DNA of 64,000 bases from Nocardiopsis ganjiahuensis DSM 45031. Its GTDB lineage: Bacteria > Actinomycetota > Actinomycetes > Streptosporangiales > Streptosporangiaceae. The stretch spans positions 124,001 to 188,000 of the forward strand of contig NZ_ANBA01000018.1 in NCBI RefSeq assembly GCF_000341085.1, given 5' to 3'. A program made the translations under genes and the position numbers. Each line of letters begins with the position of its first letter. Position 1 is the first letter of the stretch. Shown here one piece after another: positions 1-7,845 of this stretch. The notes under the pieces are model-generated. The model ran no database searches and was not told where the DNA came from. It worked only from the letters and a program-made list of their open reading frames with translations.

Positions 1-2
1 GC

Positions 3-431
3 GCCGACCTGGTCGGCAGCGCGACCGAGTACTACCACCTGGAACAGCTGGACCTCACCCTGCGGCGCACGATCCACTCCGAGCGCTTCGTCCGGCACGT
101 GACCGGAGCCGGGATGCTGACCGACCGCACGGTTCTGGAGGAGGTCGGCGGCTTCCGACCGATGGGGCTCGGTGAGGACAACGCCCTTCTCGACGACCTG
201 CGGGACGCGGGCGGTTCGATCTACCGCACCCACGGTCTGGGATGTGTCATCCGGCGCAGGAGGTCCGGTCACACCTGGCACGAGGACAGCGGCTACTTCC
301 TGCGGGGGACCCAGCGCCAGTGGCACGGCTGGCGGCCCAGCGCGCTCCTGGAGTCCGACTCCGCCGACGTGCCGGGCCCGGTCCCCGGCACGAACACATC
401 CGACACGACGACCTTCGGGAGCCGACGATGA
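3..431 (+). CDS. Glycosyltransferase, C-terminal fragment (5' end outside window)
   Basis: The frame is open from the first complete codon of the window to a TGA at 429-431, so only the last 142 residues are present. An acidic GLGEDN motif near residue 58 of the fragment matches the E-D motif that follows the acceptor site in family-2 (GT-A fold) glycosyltransferases. After it comes an Arg-rich stretch and a Trp/His-rich segment near the end. The stop overlaps the ATG of the next gene (ATGA at 428-431), so the two are translationally coupled and probably act together. The sugar donor and acceptor cannot be read from this fragment. An internal GTG at 99 is not needed as a start, because the frame is open upstream of it. 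Confidence 0.72.
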   Translation, partial: ADLVGSATEYYHLEQLDLTLRRTIHSERFVRHVTGAGMLTDRTVLEEVGGFRPMGLGEDNALLDDLRDAGGSIYRTHGLGCVIRRRRSGHTWHEDSGYFLRGTQRQWHGWRPSALLESDSADVPGPVPGTNTSDTTTFGSRR

Positions 432-2026
432 CGCTCGTCCAGAGCGGTCCTGTGCGGGCACCGGCCGTACCGCGCCCGCTCGTCCGCCGCAACGACTACT
501 CGGTGTTGGAGCCGCCGCCGCTGGGGGAGTGGGAGCCCGAGCTGTCGGTGAGCGTGGTCGTCCCCGCCTACGGAGGGCAGGAGAAGCTGGACCTGACCCT
601 GGCGTCGATGGCGGCGCAGAGCTACCCGGGCGACCTGACGGAGGTCGTGGTGGTGGACGACGGCAGCGATCCGGCGCTGCGGCTGCCCCCGATCCGTCCG
701 GAGCACACCCGGATCGTGCCGAGCCTGCCCGGCGGCTGGGCACGCGGACACGCGGTGAACTCCGGTGCGGCGGCCTCCGAGGCCGACGTGCTGCTGTTCT
801 TCGACGCGGACATGATCGCCTTCCGAGAGCACGTCGAGGCGCAGATGCGCTGGCACCACCTGGCCGACTACCTCGCCGTCACCGGCCACCTGCGCTGTGT
901 CGACTACGCGCCCGGGGCGCTCGATCCGGCCCGGGTCCTCGACGCGGTGCGCCGGGGCGAACCGGAAGCACTGGCCGAGGGGCCGGGCGAGGAGCTGGAG
1001 TGGCTGCGCCGCGCCTACAAGCGGATGAACGGCCTGCGTTCCGCCGGCCACAAGGCGTTCCACTTCTTCATCGGCGGCAGCGGATCGGTGCGTCGCGAGT
1101 TCTTCGAGGAGTCCGGCGGGGCCGACTCCGACCTGGTCCTGGGCGAGGACACCCACCTGGGGTACCGGTTCGCCCAGAACGGGGCGGTGTTCGTCCCCGA
1201 GTCAGAGACCAGCAGCTGGCACCTGGGCCTCCCGCAGATGGAGAGCCGGAAGGAGGAAGGGGCCCGGTTCCGCCGCCCCTTCGTCGGCACCAGGCTCCCC
1301 CTCATCGGGTCTGGGCGCACCCTGCCCGGACGGCAGTGGCAGGTGCCCAGGGTCGAGGCGGTGGTCGACGCGACAGGGGCCCGGTTCGACGAGGTGGCGG
1401 CGACGGTGGACGCGCTGTTGACCGGTGAGGTGTGCGACCTGCGGGTCCAGCTGGTGGGTGAGTGGTGGCGGGTGACACCCGGGCGGCACGCGGTCCTGGA
1501 CGACCCGGCGGTGCACGTACGGCTCCTCCACGAGCACTACCGGTGCGAGCCGCGGGTGGAGTTCGTACAGGACGAGCCCGCGCCCGACCCGGACGTCCCC
1601 TTCCGACTGCTGATCACCCCCGGTCAGGCCCTGGCTCCTCATGGGGTGAGGCGGATGATCGCGCAGGCCGACGCGACGAACGCGGGGCTGGTGCGCGCCA
1701 CCGCACCCGGAGACGACCTGGGCGGGCCCCGGCTGGAGCGGGCCGCGGCCTTCGCCCGGGCACGGCGCCTGGGGGCGACGGAGGACGACCTGGACGCCGT
1801 GGTGGACGAGGTCTTCGGAGTGCACTGGCTCGACGGGGAGTCGGCGCTGTTCACACCGGAGAAGCCGGTGGAGGAACCCCCGCGGGACTGGCGGGCGCGG
1901 TTGGCACGGGCAGAGGCCCTGGCCGAGTCGCACCGGGCCCGGGCCGAGGGGCTGAAGAGCCGTTTCCGTTGGTTGACCGGGAGCCGCGTCGGCCGGCTCC
2001 TGTGCCGGACGATCGGTCGAGGGTGA
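428..2026 (+). CDS. Family-2 glycosyltransferase (tandem copy 1)
   Basis: This 532-residue protein has an N-terminal GT-A glycosyltransferase domain. A VVVDDGSD nucleotide-binding motif lies at about residues 74-81, a metal-binding FFDADM motif at 124-129, and an acceptor-site GEDTHLGYRF motif at about 238-247. The remaining ~280 residues include a Trp-rich block (GEWWRVTPGRH near residue 344) and end in a charged Arg/Ala helix. No membrane segment is evident, so it is probably cytoplasmic and would use a nucleotide-sugar. The ATG at 428 overlaps the stop of the preceding glycosyltransferase gene. It is a close paralogue of the next gene. A role in cell-wall or exopolysaccharide glycosylation is inference; family membership is secure. 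Confidence 0.82.
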   Translation: MTLVQSGPVRAPAVPRPLVRRNDYSVLEPPPLGEWEPELSVSVVVPAYGGQEKLDLTLASMAAQSYPGDLTEVVVVDDGSDPALRLPPIRPEHTRIVPSLPGGWARGHAVNSGAAASEADVLLFFDADMIAFREHVEAQMRWHHLADYLAVTGHLRCVDYAPGALDPARVLDAVRRGEPEALAEGPGEELEWLRRAYKRMNGLRSAGHKAFHFFIGGSGSVRREFFEESGGADSDLVLGEDTHLGYRFAQNGAVFVPESETSSWHLGLPQMESRKEEGARFRRPFVGTRLPLIGSGRTLPGRQWQVPRVEAVVDATGARFDEVAATVDALLTGEVCDLRVQLVGEWWRVTPGRHAVLDDPAVHVRLLHEHYRCEPRVEFVQDEPAPDPDVPFRLLITPGQALAPHGVRRMIAQADATNAGLVRATAPGDDLGGPRLERAAAFARARRLGATEDDLDAVVDEVFGVHWLDGESALFTPEKPVEEPPRDWRARLARAEALAESHRARAEGLKSRFRWLTGSRVGRLLCRTIGRG

Positions 2027-2035
2027 GGGGAGCGT

Positions 2036-3670
2036 ATGGCGAACGGTGACGCGCGGGGCGGGGAGTCCGTGTACGGGGCGCTGCGGGGAGGAACTCCCGG
2101 CACACAGTCCCGGGGCACGCAGCCCAGGCTGCGCCGCAACGACTACTCGGTGTTGGAACCCCCGCCGCTGGGGGAGTGGGAGCCCGAGCTGGCGGTGGCC
2201 GTGGTCATCCCGGCCCGCGGCGGGCAGGAGAAGCTGGACCTGACCCTGGCCTCCCTCGCGGCGCAGAGCTATCCGGGCGGCCTGACCGAGGTCGTGGTGG
2301 TGGACGACGGCAGTGATCCGGCGCTGCGCCTGCCGCCGATCCGTCCGGAGCACACCCGCCTGGTGACCGCGCCCTCGCACGGGTGGGGCCCCGGGCACGC
2401 GGTCCGAGCGGGTGTGGAGGCCACGGCGGCGCCCGTCGTGCTGCGGCTGGACTCCGACATGGTCGTCGGCCGCCGTCACGTCGAGGCGCAGATGCGCTGG
2501 CACCATGTCGCCGACTACCTCGTCGTCATGGGCTGGGTCGTGTTCAGCGACGACCCGGATACCGGACTCACCCCCGCCGAGGTGCGCGAACGTGTGATTG
2601 CGACGGGGGCGGCCGAGCCCCTGGGCCTGGGCGCGGGCAGCATGGAGTGGATCACCGAGGTGCTGGAGCGGACCGACGGTCTGCGTTCCGCCGGACACCG
2701 GGCCTGGGAGGTGTTCACGGGAGCCACGGCCTCGGTGCGGCGCGAGCTGCTCGACGCCGTCGGCGGAACGGCCGCGGACCTGGTCATGGGGGAGGACAGC
2801 GAACTCGGCTACCGGCTCTCCCAGCGGGGCGCGGTGTTCGTCCCCGAACACGAGGCCTCCGGCCTGCACCTGGGACGGCCGACGACGGAGCGCCGCGGGG
2901 ACGAGTCGGCGCGTTACCGGAGGCCGTTCGCGGAGAACCGGGTGCCCCGGCAGGGCACCCGTCGCAGGAGCCCCGGGCGGTCCTGGGCGGTGCCCTTCGT
3001 CGACGTGGTGGTCGACACGGCCGGCCGCGGGTTCGACGAGGTGTCCGGGACGGTGGACGCCCTGCTGGCCGGTGACGTGGCAGACATCCGGATCACGCTG
3101 GTGGGCGAGTGGTGGCGGGTGACGCCGGGGCGGCACGGCACGATCGACGACCCGGCCGTGGACGTGCGGCTCGTTCACGAGAACTACCGGTGCGAGCCGA
3201 GGGTGCGCTTCGCCGGGACCGACCCGGAACCCGACCCGGACGTCCCCTTCCGGCTGCTGTTGTCGCCGGGCGTCCGTACCCGTCGGTCCGCGGTGCGCGT
3301 TCTGACCGGCACCGCGGACCGGGAGGGCGCGGGGCTCGTTCGCGTCCCGGGCGGGGGAGAGCGGGACCGCCTCCTGCGGTTGGAGCGCACCGCGGCCTTC
3401 GCCCGGGCCGGGCACCTGGGAGCGGGAGAAGCGGACCGCGACGCCGCGGTGGCCGAACTGTGGGGTGTCCACGAGCTGGACCGCGCCGAGGTCCTCACCT
3501 GGGTCGAGGGAGACGGGGACGGGCCGCCGAAGGACTGGCACAAGAGGATGCGCAAGGCGGAGAAGGAGGCGGCCCGCTGGCAGAAGGAGGCCGAGCGGTG
3601 GGAGCGACGGATCCGGGCGCTGACCCGGGGGCGCTGCGCGCGGCTCCTGCTCGGCGGAGTCCGGAAGTGA
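2036..3670 (+). CDS. Family-2 glycosyltransferase (tandem copy 2)
   Basis: This 544-residue protein is a tandem paralogue of the upstream gene. Both open with a shared RRNDYSVLEPPPLGEWEPEL segment, the same VVVDDGSD donor motif and the same GEWWRVTPGRH block. The metal motif here is DSDM in place of DADM, and the acceptor-site motif is GEDSELGYRL. The C-terminal ~40 residues are rich in Lys, Arg, Glu and Trp and probably form an amphipathic or coiled helix. The ATG at 2036 lies 9 bp after the previous stop and follows a GGGGAG ribosome-binding site. Near-identity at the DNA level in the first ~230 bp of the catalytic domain points to a fairly recent duplication or gene conversion. The substrate is unknown. 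Confidence 0.82.
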   Translation: MANGDARGGESVYGALRGGTPGTQSRGTQPRLRRNDYSVLEPPPLGEWEPELAVAVVIPARGGQEKLDLTLASLAAQSYPGGLTEVVVVDDGSDPALRLPPIRPEHTRLVTAPSHGWGPGHAVRAGVEATAAPVVLRLDSDMVVGRRHVEAQMRWHHVADYLVVMGWVVFSDDPDTGLTPAEVRERVIATGAAEPLGLGAGSMEWITEVLERTDGLRSAGHRAWEVFTGATASVRRELLDAVGGTAADLVMGEDSELGYRLSQRGAVFVPEHEASGLHLGRPTTERRGDESARYRRPFAENRVPRQGTRRRSPGRSWAVPFVDVVVDTAGRGFDEVSGTVDALLAGDVADIRITLVGEWWRVTPGRHGTIDDPAVDVRLVHENYRCEPRVRFAGTDPEPDPDVPFRLLLSPGVRTRRSAVRVLTGTADREGAGLVRVPGGGERDRLLRLERTAAFARAGHLGAGEADRDAAVAELWGVHELDRAEVLTWVEGDGDGPPKDWHKRMRKAEKEAARWQKEAERWERRIRALTRGRCARLLLGGVRK

Positions 3671-4057
3671 GCCAGGGGGATTCGTCGGATGAGACCGGTT
3701 GCTCCAACCTGCTGTGACCAGCGAAAACGCAAAATCGTCTCGCCATGTGAGAATTGCTGGTCATATAGTTGGACATCCGATATTCTGAAGTCCTAGGAGT
3801 CAGTGGTGTCGGCTCCACCGCCAGGCACCGCGGTCCCTCGCTGCGCTCGCCCCCACCGGGGCCCGCGCCGGCGATTCCGGCAGACGATCCCGCCGGGGCG
3901 AAGCTCCTGTCCCTTTCCGTGGACAACGCCGCCCACGTCGCGCGTCCGTGAAGGCCTTCGGCTCCGATCGCCACCCGGCCCCGGACGCACACCACCGTCG
4001 AACGCCGACGGCCGAGCCGCACGCTCCCGCCGTCACGCAGAGCATCCGGAGGATCGC
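3671..4057. other. Intergenic region with an operator-like palindrome
   Basis: This 387-bp stretch has no convincing gene. Its left part is AT-richer than the surroundings and carries the palindrome at 3738-3752. A TTGGAC hexamer followed by an AT-rich block ending near 3785 could be a promoter reading rightwards. The rest is GC-rich with no codon pattern I trust. It may be a long 5' leader for the 29-codon frame at 4058. Confidence 0.4.
3738..3752. promoter_or_regulatory. Operator-like palindrome 1 (branched-chain regulon candidate)
   Basis: TCTCGCCATGTGAGA is an imperfect 15-bp palindrome with arms TCTC/GAGA. Together with the following AATT it matches the element before leuB at 17 of 18 positions. 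It lies just upstream of an AT-rich promoter-like block. Binding by the IclR-family protein encoded at 27185-27919 is inferred from the recurrence of the motif before leucine and isoleucine genes. Confidence 0.55.
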
Positions 4058-4147
4058 ATGTACGACATGATCGAGTACCCGTCCACGCCCGACGCCGACG
4101 ACGAGATCGCCCGCGCCCTGCAGGACGCCATCAACCGTCGCGACTAG
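4058..4147 (+). CDS. Putative 29-residue acidic small protein
   Basis: A short frame (ATG 4058, TAG 4145-4147) encodes a 29-residue acidic peptide starting MYDMIEYPS and ending in an amphipathic IARALQDAINRRD helix. It has a strong, well-spaced ribosome-binding site (GGAGG at 4048-4052), which is the main reason to believe in it. It lies 85 bp before the operator of leuB and downstream of a matching operator at 3738. I do not recognise the protein. It could be a genuine small protein or a regulatory uORF linked to leuB. Confidence is low because length alone gives little coding signal. Confidence 0.4.
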   Translation: MYDMIEYPSTPDADDEIARALQDAINRRD

Positions 4148-4231
4148 TCGCCCGTGGCTGGTCGGTGCGGAGGCGGTCGACTGTGCCGGTCCTCGGGGCC
4201 GGTACAGTTGTCTCACCTACTGTTCATCTGA

Positions 4232-4246
4232 TCTCGCTATGTGAGA
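4232..4246. promoter_or_regulatory. Operator-like palindrome 2, upstream of leuB
   Basis: TCTCGCTATGTGAGA lies 40 bp before the leuB start codon and continues with AATT exactly as in the copy at 3738. The position, within or just downstream of the likely promoter, suits a repressor or a near-promoter activator. LtbR of Corynebacterium glutamicum, an IclR-family protein, is known to control leuB and leuCD, and NdgR is its Streptomyces counterpart. Assignment to the local NdgR-type protein is inference. Confidence 0.6.
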
Positions 4247-4285
4247 ATTCCATGGCGGGGCCACGTCTGAGTTAGAGGCAGTCCT

Positions 4286-5350
4286 ATGGCAGCTCGCACC
4301 GTGAAACTGGCCGTGATCCCGGGTGACGGGATCGGCTCCGAGGTGGTCGCCGAGGGTCTCAAGGTGCTGGAGGTCGCGGCCGCCCAGTACGACCTGGCCG
4401 TCGACACCACCGAGTACGAGCTGGGCGCCAGGCTCTGGCACCGCACCGGTGAGACGCTGCCCGACTCGGTCGCCGCCGAACTGCGCGAGCACGAGGCGAT
4501 CCTCCTGGGCGCCGTCGGCGACCCGTCCGTCCCCAGCGGTGTCCTGGAACGCGGTCTGCTGCTGCGCCTGCGCTTCGACTTCGACCACTACGTCAACCTG
4601 CGCCCCGTGCGCCTCTACCCCGGCGTGGAGAGCCCTCTGGCGGGCGTCGCCCCCGAGGACATCGACATGCTGGTCGTGCGTGAGGGCACCGAGGGCCCCT
4701 ACGCGGGCGCCGGCGGCGTCCTGCGCAAGGGCACCCCGCACGAGATCGCCACCCAGGACAGCGTCAACACCCGATACGGCGTCGAGCGCGTGGTCCGCTA
4801 CGCCTTCGAGAAGGCCGCGGTCCGCCCCCGCCGGAAGCTGACCCTGGTGCACAAGGACAACGTCCTCACCTTCGCCGGCGAGCTGTGGCAGCGCACCGTC
4901 AAGGAGGTCGGGGCCGAGTACCCGCAGGTCTCCGTGGACTACTGCCACGTCGACGCCGCCGCGATGTTCTTCGTCAACCAGCCCGGCCGCTTCGACGTGG
5001 TCGTCACCGACAACCTCTTCGGTGACATCATCACGGACATCGGCGCTGCCATCACCGGCGGTATCGGGCTGGCTGCGAGCGGTAACATCAACCCGGACAA
5101 CACCTTCCCCAGCATGTTCGAGCCGGTCCACGGTTCCGCGCCGGACATCGCGGGCCAGGGCAAGGCCGACCCGACCGCCACGGTGCTCTCGGCCGCGACC
5201 ATGCTGGACCACCTGGGGGTCCCCGAAGCCGCACGCCGCATCGAGGCCGCGGTCTCGGCTGACCTGAAGACCCGCGCCCAGGGCGGCGCGGTCCGAAGCA
5301 CCACCCAGATCGGCGACGACCTCGCCGCGCGAGTAGCCGAGCAGGGCTGA
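4286..5350 (+). CDS. leuB: 3-isopropylmalate dehydrogenase
   Basis: LeuB oxidatively decarboxylates 3-isopropylmalate to 2-oxoisocaproate with NAD+, the third specific step of leucine synthesis, in the cytoplasm. The 354-residue protein starts with the isocitrate/isopropylmalate dehydrogenase signature IPGDGIGSEVV (residues 9-19). It has the substrate-binding Arg-rich region around RLRFDFDHYVNLRP and the metal-binding VVTDNLFGDIITD segment near residue 240. The length is normal for the short actinobacterial form. The ATG at 4286 has a weak GAGG site before it. A palindromic operator lies 40 bp upstream and a strong hairpin follows the gene, so it is probably monocistronic. Confidence 0.96.
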   Translation: MAARTVKLAVIPGDGIGSEVVAEGLKVLEVAAAQYDLAVDTTEYELGARLWHRTGETLPDSVAAELREHEAILLGAVGDPSVPSGVLERGLLLRLRFDFDHYVNLRPVRLYPGVESPLAGVAPEDIDMLVVREGTEGPYAGAGGVLRKGTPHEIATQDSVNTRYGVERVVRYAFEKAAVRPRRKLTLVHKDNVLTFAGELWQRTVKEVGAEYPQVSVDYCHVDAAAMFFVNQPGRFDVVVTDNLFGDIITDIGAAITGGIGLAASGNINPDNTFPSMFEPVHGSAPDIAGQGKADPTATVLSAATMLDHLGVPEAARRIEAAVSADLKTRAQGGAVRSTTQIGDDLAARVAEQG

Positions 5351-5415
5351 CGAGACCCCCGTCGGCCCTGCCCGTTTTCGAGGCGCGGCCGTCAGACGAT
5401 CCAACTGTGACCAGC

Positions 5416-5451
5416 AGCGGGCGCGCCAGGAAACACTCCAGCGCGCCCGCT
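5416..5451. terminator. Hairpin terminator after leuB
   Basis: A perfect 11-bp stem (5416-5426 with 5441-5451) with a 14-nt loop is followed by TGTCTGTTTG. It lies 66 bp after the leuB stop and before ilvE, which suggests independent transcription of the two genes. Confidence 0.75.
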
Positions 5452-5573
5452 GTCTGTTTGACCCCGGTCTGACTCCCGGGCTCCGGTCTGGCACCGGGTG
5501 CGCTCTTCCGACACACTAGATCCCAGGTCGGCGGCGCTGCCGACCCGTTGCACCCGAGAGGACCACCGACAAC

Positions 5574-6689
5574 ATGGACAACAACGCCACCACCACTGGC
5601 TTGACGTTCGACATCCAGCTCTCCGACCGGCGGAAGACCCCGCAGGAGCGCGAGGCACTGCTGGAGAACCCCGGGTTCGGTCAGGTGTTCACCGACCACA
5701 TGGTGACCATCCGCTACACCGAGGGCAAGGGCTGGCACGACGCCAAGCTGGAGCCGTACGGTCCGCTGAGCCTGGACCCGGCCACCGCGGCCCTGCACTA
5801 CGCCCAGGAGATCTTCGAGGGGCTCAAGGCCTACCGCCACCCGGACGGTTCGCTCGCCTCCTTCCGCCCCGAGGCCAACGCGGCCCGCTTCAACCGCAGC
5901 GCTGCGCGGATGGCGATGCCGGAACTGCCCGAGGAGCTCTTCCTCAAGTCCATCGAGCTGCTGCTCGAGCACGACGGCGACTGGGTCCCGTCGAAGGAGT
6001 ACTTCAGCCTCTACCTGCGCCCGTTCATGATCGCCACGGACGTGGGCCTGGGAGTCAACAACCCCTCGCGCAGCTACGTCTACCTGCTCATCGCCTCGCC
6101 GGTGGGCTCCTACTTCTCCGGCGGCGTCAAGCCGGTGACGGTCTGGCTGTCCAAGGACTTCACCCGCGCCGCCCCGGGCGGCACCGGTGCCGCGAAGTTC
6201 GCCGGCAACTACGCCGCGAGCTTCCTGGCCCAGGCGCAGGCGGTCGAGAAGGGCTGCGACCAGGTCGTGTGGCTGGACGCCCGCGAGCACCGCTGGGTCG
6301 AGGAGATGGGCGGCATGAACCTGTGGTTCGTGTTCGGCGAGGGCGAGAACGCCCGCCTGCGCACGCCCCCGCTGACCGGCACCCTGCTGCCCGGCATCAC
6401 CCGTGAGTCGCTGCTGACCCTCGCCCCCGACCTGGGCATCCCGGCCGAGGAGGAGCCGCTGTCCATCGAGGAGTGGAAGGCCGCCGCGGAGTCCGGGGAG
6501 ATGACCGAGGTCTTCGCCTGCGGCACCGCCGCCGTGGTCACCCCGGTCGGCCACGTCAAGAGCGACGACGGCGAGTTCACCATCGGCGACGGCACGCCCG
6601 GCCCGGTCGCCATGCGCCTGCGCGAGGAGCTGGTGGGCCTGCAGACCGGCCTGCGCGACGACAAGCACGGCTGGATCACCCGCTTCTAG
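5574..6689 (+). CDS. ilvE: Branched-chain amino acid aminotransferase
   Basis: IlvE is the PLP-dependent aminotransferase that makes leucine, isoleucine and valine from their 2-oxo acids, with glutamate as amino donor. The 371-residue protein is the eukaryote/actinobacterial-type BCAT. The PLP lysine sits in GAAKFAGNYAAS (about residues 206-217), and the cofactor-contacting EEMGGMN segment and the late CGTAAVVTPVG loop are present. The ATG at 5574 follows a weak purine stretch (GAGAGGACC). It lies in the same orientation as leuB and cimA, but hairpins on both sides suggest its own transcript. A small ggtcggc/gccgacc hairpin lies in the leader at 5527-5545. Confidence 0.95.
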   Translation: MDNNATTTGLTFDIQLSDRRKTPQEREALLENPGFGQVFTDHMVTIRYTEGKGWHDAKLEPYGPLSLDPATAALHYAQEIFEGLKAYRHPDGSLASFRPEANAARFNRSAARMAMPELPEELFLKSIELLLEHDGDWVPSKEYFSLYLRPFMIATDVGLGVNNPSRSYVYLLIASPVGSYFSGGVKPVTVWLSKDFTRAAPGGTGAAKFAGNYAASFLAQAQAVEKGCDQVVWLDAREHRWVEEMGGMNLWFVFGEGENARLRTPPLTGTLLPGITRESLLTLAPDLGIPAEEEPLSIEEWKAAAESGEMTEVFACGTAAVVTPVGHVKSDDGEFTIGDGTPGPVAMRLREELVGLQTGLRDDKHGWITRF

Positions 6690-6758
6690 ATCCGGCTTCC
6701 GTAAAACCCGGCTTCCAGGACCCCGGCCTCCCGAACCAGGGAGGTCCGGGACCCGGCC

Positions 6759-6789
6759 AGGGCCGCCACCGCAACCCGGTGGCGGCCCT
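6759..6789. terminator. Hairpin terminator after ilvE
   Basis: A perfect 12-bp GC stem (6759-6770 with 6778-6789) has a 7-nt loop and lies 70 bp after the ilvE stop. There is no long T tract, as is usual in this GC-rich sequence. Confidence 0.7.
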
Positions 6790-6867
6790 CCGTGTGTCCC
6801 GGCCGCTGTCTATCCTGGTTCGGCCCGCTCCGAGTTCCCCGCAAACCCTTCCCCCAAGGAGCCTTCC

Positions 6868-7500
6868 GTGTCCGAACCCTCCGTTCCCTCCGCCCCCGGG
6901 AACGACACAGCCGCGGATTCGCCGGGTGCCTCCTCCGCGGACGAGAGCACCGCACGCCGCACCTCCTTCCCCTGGCCCGCACGCGTCGCCCTGGTCGCCG
7001 CCGCCGGCCTGGTGGTGGGCGGGGCGGCCTTCACCGCCTACGAGGTGGTCACCGCCCTCGACCCGCCCGACCCGCTCCCCGCGGTGGCGGAGGACGAGGA
7101 CGAGAGCCCCTCGGAGCGCCGCACCACCCCGTTGACCGGCACGGCCCAGCCCGAGGACGCCGAGGCCGACGGGGAGGAACAGGCGGCCGAGTCCGCCGGA
7201 GAAGCCCCTGCGCGGGGCCCTGGAGACGCCGCCGGGACATCCGGAGGAGCCGCCGAGCCCGGGGGTGGCGGTGCCTCCCCCGGGGCCCTGTCCGAGGGAG
7301 ACCCCGGCTGGGTCGACCCGCGCAAGGAGATCCTGGAGGAGATGCTCAACACCCCGCAGGACCGCCCGCCGATGGAGCCGCAGATCACCCAGGAGGAGCT
7401 CGACGCCCTGCGCGAGGCAGCCGAGGCCGATGTGGTGGTGCAGGTGCCCGAGCTCGACTACTCGGAGTTCTACGAAGTGGCGCCCGACACCCGCCCCTGA
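6868..7500 (+). CDS. Single-pass membrane protein of unknown function
   Basis: This 210-residue protein has a Ser/Pro-rich cytoplasmic N-terminus, one membrane helix at about residues 36-58 (VALVAAAGLVVGGAAF and following) and a long extracytoplasmic tail. The tail's first ~100 residues are low-complexity and acidic, rich in Glu, Ala, Gly and Pro. The last ~65 residues look folded and are probably the conserved part; they are rich in acidic residues and end with YSEFYEVAPDTRP. The GTG at 6868 follows an AAGGA site. I do not recognise the family. Its position between ilvE and the cimA leader gives no functional clue. Confidence 0.68.
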   Translation: MSEPSVPSAPGNDTAADSPGASSADESTARRTSFPWPARVALVAAAGLVVGGAAFTAYEVVTALDPPDPLPAVAEDEDESPSERRTTPLTGTAQPEDAEADGEEQAAESAGEAPARGPGDAAGTSGGAAEPGGGGASPGALSEGDPGWVDPRKEILEEMLNTPQDRPPMEPQITQEELDALREAAEADVVVQVPELDYSEFYEVAPDTRP

Positions 7501-7612
7501 CCCCTTCCACCGGGATCCCGCGGGCAGGGAGGGGCCGCTCGCACCACCGGGCGGCCCCCTCACGGGGTTCACGGCCTCCGCCTGTGCTTTTGTCCGTTCT
7601 GAGAAACTTCCG

Positions 7613-7627
7613 TCTCGCGGTGCGAGA
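7613..7627. promoter_or_regulatory. Operator-like palindrome 3, upstream of the cimA leader
   Basis: TCTCGCGGTGCGAGA has perfect 6-bp arms and matches the leuB operator at 12 of 15 positions. It lies 52 bp before the leader-peptide start at 7680. It is the most symmetrical member of the set and suggests that cimA is controlled at initiation as well as by attenuation. Confidence 0.55.
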
Positions 7628-7679
7628 CAAATGGGCCCCGAGCTGCGCCTTCCCCGCGCCTTTGTGGCACACTGACGAC

Positions 7680-7721
7680 ATGCTGTCCCAGGTACTCATT
7701 ATTTTGGGGCGCGCTGGCTGA
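7680..7721 (+). CDS. Leader peptide of the cimA attenuator
   Basis: A 13-codon frame encodes MLSQVLIILGRAG followed by TGA. Five consecutive codons for Val, Leu, Ile, Ile and Leu (7692-7706) are the regulatory amino acids expected for a branched-chain biosynthesis attenuator. The frame ends inside the first arm of a 10-bp inverted repeat (7709-7718). This is the classical arrangement in which ribosome stalling on scarce charged tRNA changes downstream folding. No strong ribosome-binding site precedes it, so the transcript may be nearly leaderless. The interpretation rests on codon content plus the adjacent terminator. Confidence 0.8.
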   Translation: MLSQVLIILGRAG

Positions 7722-7800
7722 CGACTTCCCGCGTAGACGCAGGGAAGAATCCGGACCCTGCCAGCGCGCTGACCTCTCGTGTCCACGAGGGGTCTTTTTT
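7709..7800 (+). promoter_or_regulatory. Transcription attenuator of cimA
   Basis: Three pairings are visible. A perfect 10-bp outer stem joins 7709-7718 to 7760-7769. It encloses a hairpin of 7725-7733 with 7738-7747, and a competing pairing of 7740-7744 with 7756-7760. Immediately after comes an intrinsic terminator: 10-bp stem 7771-7780 with 7785-7794, a GTCC loop and a run of six T at 7795-7800. The outer stem begins at the last codons of the leader peptide and abuts the terminator, so ribosome position should decide the fold. The exact antiterminator is not obvious by eye. cimA starts 46 bp beyond the T tract. Confidence 0.75.
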
Positions 7801-7845
7801 GTTGGCCGGGGCCGCCACACACAGCACCGACCGGGAGTTCCACCC

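Noticed and set aside
1202..3541. A 779-codon open frame on the minus strand, and similar long frames antisense to cydC/cydD (37062-39212) and smc (56879-60403)
   Set aside because: These are mirror images of real genes. High third-position GC removes stop codons on the opposite strand; their products are low-complexity His/Arg/Gly-rich sequence without domains or ribosome-binding sites.
3769..3951. 60-codon frame downstream of the operator at 3738
   Set aside because: There is no ribosome-binding site, the sequence is Pro/Ala-rich, and nothing suggests coding constraint; the adjacent 4058 frame has much better initiation signals.
7680..7800. T-box riboswitch upstream of cimA
   Set aside because: No T-box core sequence or stem I specifier loop is recognisable. 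The short peptide with clustered Ile/Leu/Val codons explains the region better.
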